Shown here piece by piece: positions 61,351-64,000 of a DNA stretch of 64,000 nucleotides (the first letter of the stretch is position 1; every line of letters starts with the position of its first letter). A program made the translations under genes and the position numbers. Origin of the DNA: an uncultured Caulobacter sp. (lineage in GTDB: Bacteria; Pseudomonadota; Alphaproteobacteria; Caulobacterales; Caulobacteraceae); NCBI GenBank assembly GCA_937925635.1, contig CALALX010000015.1:1-64000 (forward strand). The letters run 5' to 3'. Under the pieces are notes generated by a model. It was not told the origin of the DNA and ran no database searches. It saw only the letters and a program-made list of their open reading frames with translations.

Positions 61351-61698
61351 ATGCGCACCGCCGCCCTCATGGGCCTGATCGCCGCCGCCGTCGCCGTTTC
61401 ACCGGCTGCGGCGGCCGTGGACTTCAAGGTTCAGGCTCGCTGCATCGCCGCCTATGAAGTCGCGGCGAGCCTGCTGGAGTCCGACCAGAGCTCGCCCGCG
61501 ACCAAGAAGCGCATCGCTCGGCTCGACGCCGCCCGTGAAAACGTCTCGCTGGCCCTGGCCACCCGCACCGACCTGACGCCGGCCGAAAGCCGCGCCAGTC
61601 AGCAGGAACGCAAGGCCGAGGAGGCCCGCCTCGACGGTCTCTCGCCCGCCGAGGTCCAGGCCGCCGCCGACGCCTGCGACAGCCAGCTGGGCAACTAG
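61351..61698 (+). CDS. Small exported protein of unknown function
   Basis: The 115-residue product has a signal peptide MRTAALMGLIAAAVAVSPAA AA. The mature helical region has two Cys (ARCIAAYEVAAS, ADACDSQLG) that could form a disulfide. No family is recognised. A ggag site precedes the ATG at 61351; an in-frame ATG 63 bases earlier would hide the signal. Confidence 0.65.
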   Translation: MRTAALMGLIAAAVAVSPAAAAVDFKVQARCIAAYEVAASLLESDQSSPATKKRIARLDAARENVSLALATRTDLTPAESRASQQERKAEEARLDGLSPAEVQAAADACDSQLGN

Positions 61699-61718
61699 GC
61701 TTTCCCGGGCGAAACGGA

Positions 61719-61748
61719 AAAAGGGCGCGGATCACTCCGCGCCCTTTT
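61719..61748. terminator. Bidirectional rho-independent terminator
   Basis: A perfect 13-bp stem aaaagggcgcgga / tccgcgccctttt with loop tcac lies between two convergent genes. The plus side runs into tcttgtt and the minus side into tttccgtttcg, so it can serve both. Confidence 0.88.
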
Positions 61749-61771
61749 CTTGTTGGGGATCGTGCCCGGAC

Positions 61772-63436
<1,665 letters not shown>

Positions 63437-63571
63437 GTCTCGCTTAAAATCGAAAGCGCCGAGCCGCCCGGATCTTGGGCGAGCGGGCGGCGCGGATTCG
63501 CCAGACCTGCCCGGAGCTTGCGGCGGATACATAGGCGCAAACCCCGAAAAGTCAACGAAAGCCTTGTCCGT

Positions 63572-64000
63572 CTAGGGGGTGGGCGCCTCGGCGGGAGCGC
63601 GCGTCGCGCGTCCGGGCAGGGCGTGGGGTATGCGCGCCAGCAGGGGGCGCTCGACGAACATGTGGAAGGCGAGGCCGCCGGCCAGGGCGGTCAGCGTCAC
63701 CAGAGCGAAGAGGAGGAGCGGGGCGTCGCGCAGGGCGGGCGCCGCCGCCAGGGCCGCGGCCGCCGCCAGGTATACGATCGGCGCATGGACGAGGTAGATC
63801 GCGTAGGAGGCCTCGCCCAGGAAGGCCAGCCAGCCCGGGACGGGCAGGCCGCGACCACGCTCCAGCGCGGCGGCGCCGAGGATGGCGGCGGCGGCGCCCA
63901 GTCCGAACATCCAGTTGGCGAGGATGCCGTTCAGCGGCAGCTTCAGCAGCGGCATGGCCCAGGTCAGGGCGAACAAGGCCAGGCCGGCCGCCAGCACAAC
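63572..64000 (-). CDS. Acyltransferase 3 family protein, C-terminal part
   Basis: The visible 141+ residues run off the right edge, so the start is missing. Membrane helices include LAAGLALFALTWAMPLL and LLLFALVTLTALAGGLAFHM F. The segment LGEASYAIYLVHAPIVYLAA and FVERPLLARIPHAL is the C-terminal hallmark of OafA/YrhL-type acyltransferases, which acylate surface sugars. Confidence 0.82.
   Translation of the reverse strand, partial: VVLAAGLALFALTWAMPLLKLPLNGILANWMFGLGAAAAILGAAALERGRGLPVPGWLAFLGEASYAIYLVHAPIVYLAAAAALAAAPALRDAPLLLFALVTLTALAGGLAFHMFVERPLLARIPHALPGRATRAPAEAPTP

Overview
The window is a high-GC bacterial chromosome segment. It most likely comes from the Caulobacteraceae (Alphaproteobacteria; Caulobacter, Phenylobacterium or a relative). 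The evidence is a fused S10-spc-alpha ribosomal cluster with adk after secY and no rpsD before rpoA, a Caulobacter-like RpoA N-terminus, a CC0125/CC1285-type lipoprotein, a bactofilin-M23 pair, a long suf cluster led by an Rrf2 regulator, and Caulobacter-style TTGAC promoters. The genus cannot be fixed from the sequence alone.

Layout. An outer-membrane barrel gene (148-903, minus) is followed by the uninterrupted ribosomal cluster rpsJ to rplQ (1359-15588), which includes secY, adk and rpoA. A clear promoter lies before rpsM. A 2,325-bp IS1595-family element (15645-17969) sits directly behind the rplQ terminator. It has 22-bp inverted ends and an exact 8-bp target duplication. Besides its transposase it carries a winged-helix-like protein ending in an SSB-type DDEIPF tip, a tRNA-like cloverleaf with encoded CCA, and an overlapping pair coding for a small acidic protein and a lipoprotein. 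Behind it come a ParE-type toxin-antitoxin pair and an ABC-2 exporter.

From 20 to 46 kb the genes are mostly chromosomal housekeeping or accessory genes. They include an NPP-type phosphodiesterase, a VOC-ArsR-SRPBCC operon, an MFS pump, a DegP-like protease, RarA, two RluA-family pseudouridine synthases, a degenerate GGDEF/EAL-like protein and CrcB. Further on are a DUF1501/DUF1800 export pair, ATP12, PccB, bactofilin with an M23 hydrolase, Bcp, TyrRS, a NamZ-like DUF1343 protein and pyrophosphatase.

The iron-sulfur assembly cluster (46386-54438) reads iscR-like, class V desulfurase, sufB, a small membrane protein, a VOC protein, sufC, sufD, sufS, sufT-like, sufA. Many of its genes overlap by 1-4 bases, but four palindromic intergenic repeats are wedged between the suf genes. 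The right end holds PlsC, a TetR/TfoX divergent pair with matching operators, an enoyl-CoA hydratase, an MFS protein, a diguanylate cyclase, an aldehyde dehydrogenase, a DEAD-box helicase and a truncated acyltransferase.

At least ten palindromic intergenic repeats are scattered over the window, one of them inside the spc ribosomal operon. The most promising unusual system is the IS1595 element with its passenger set.
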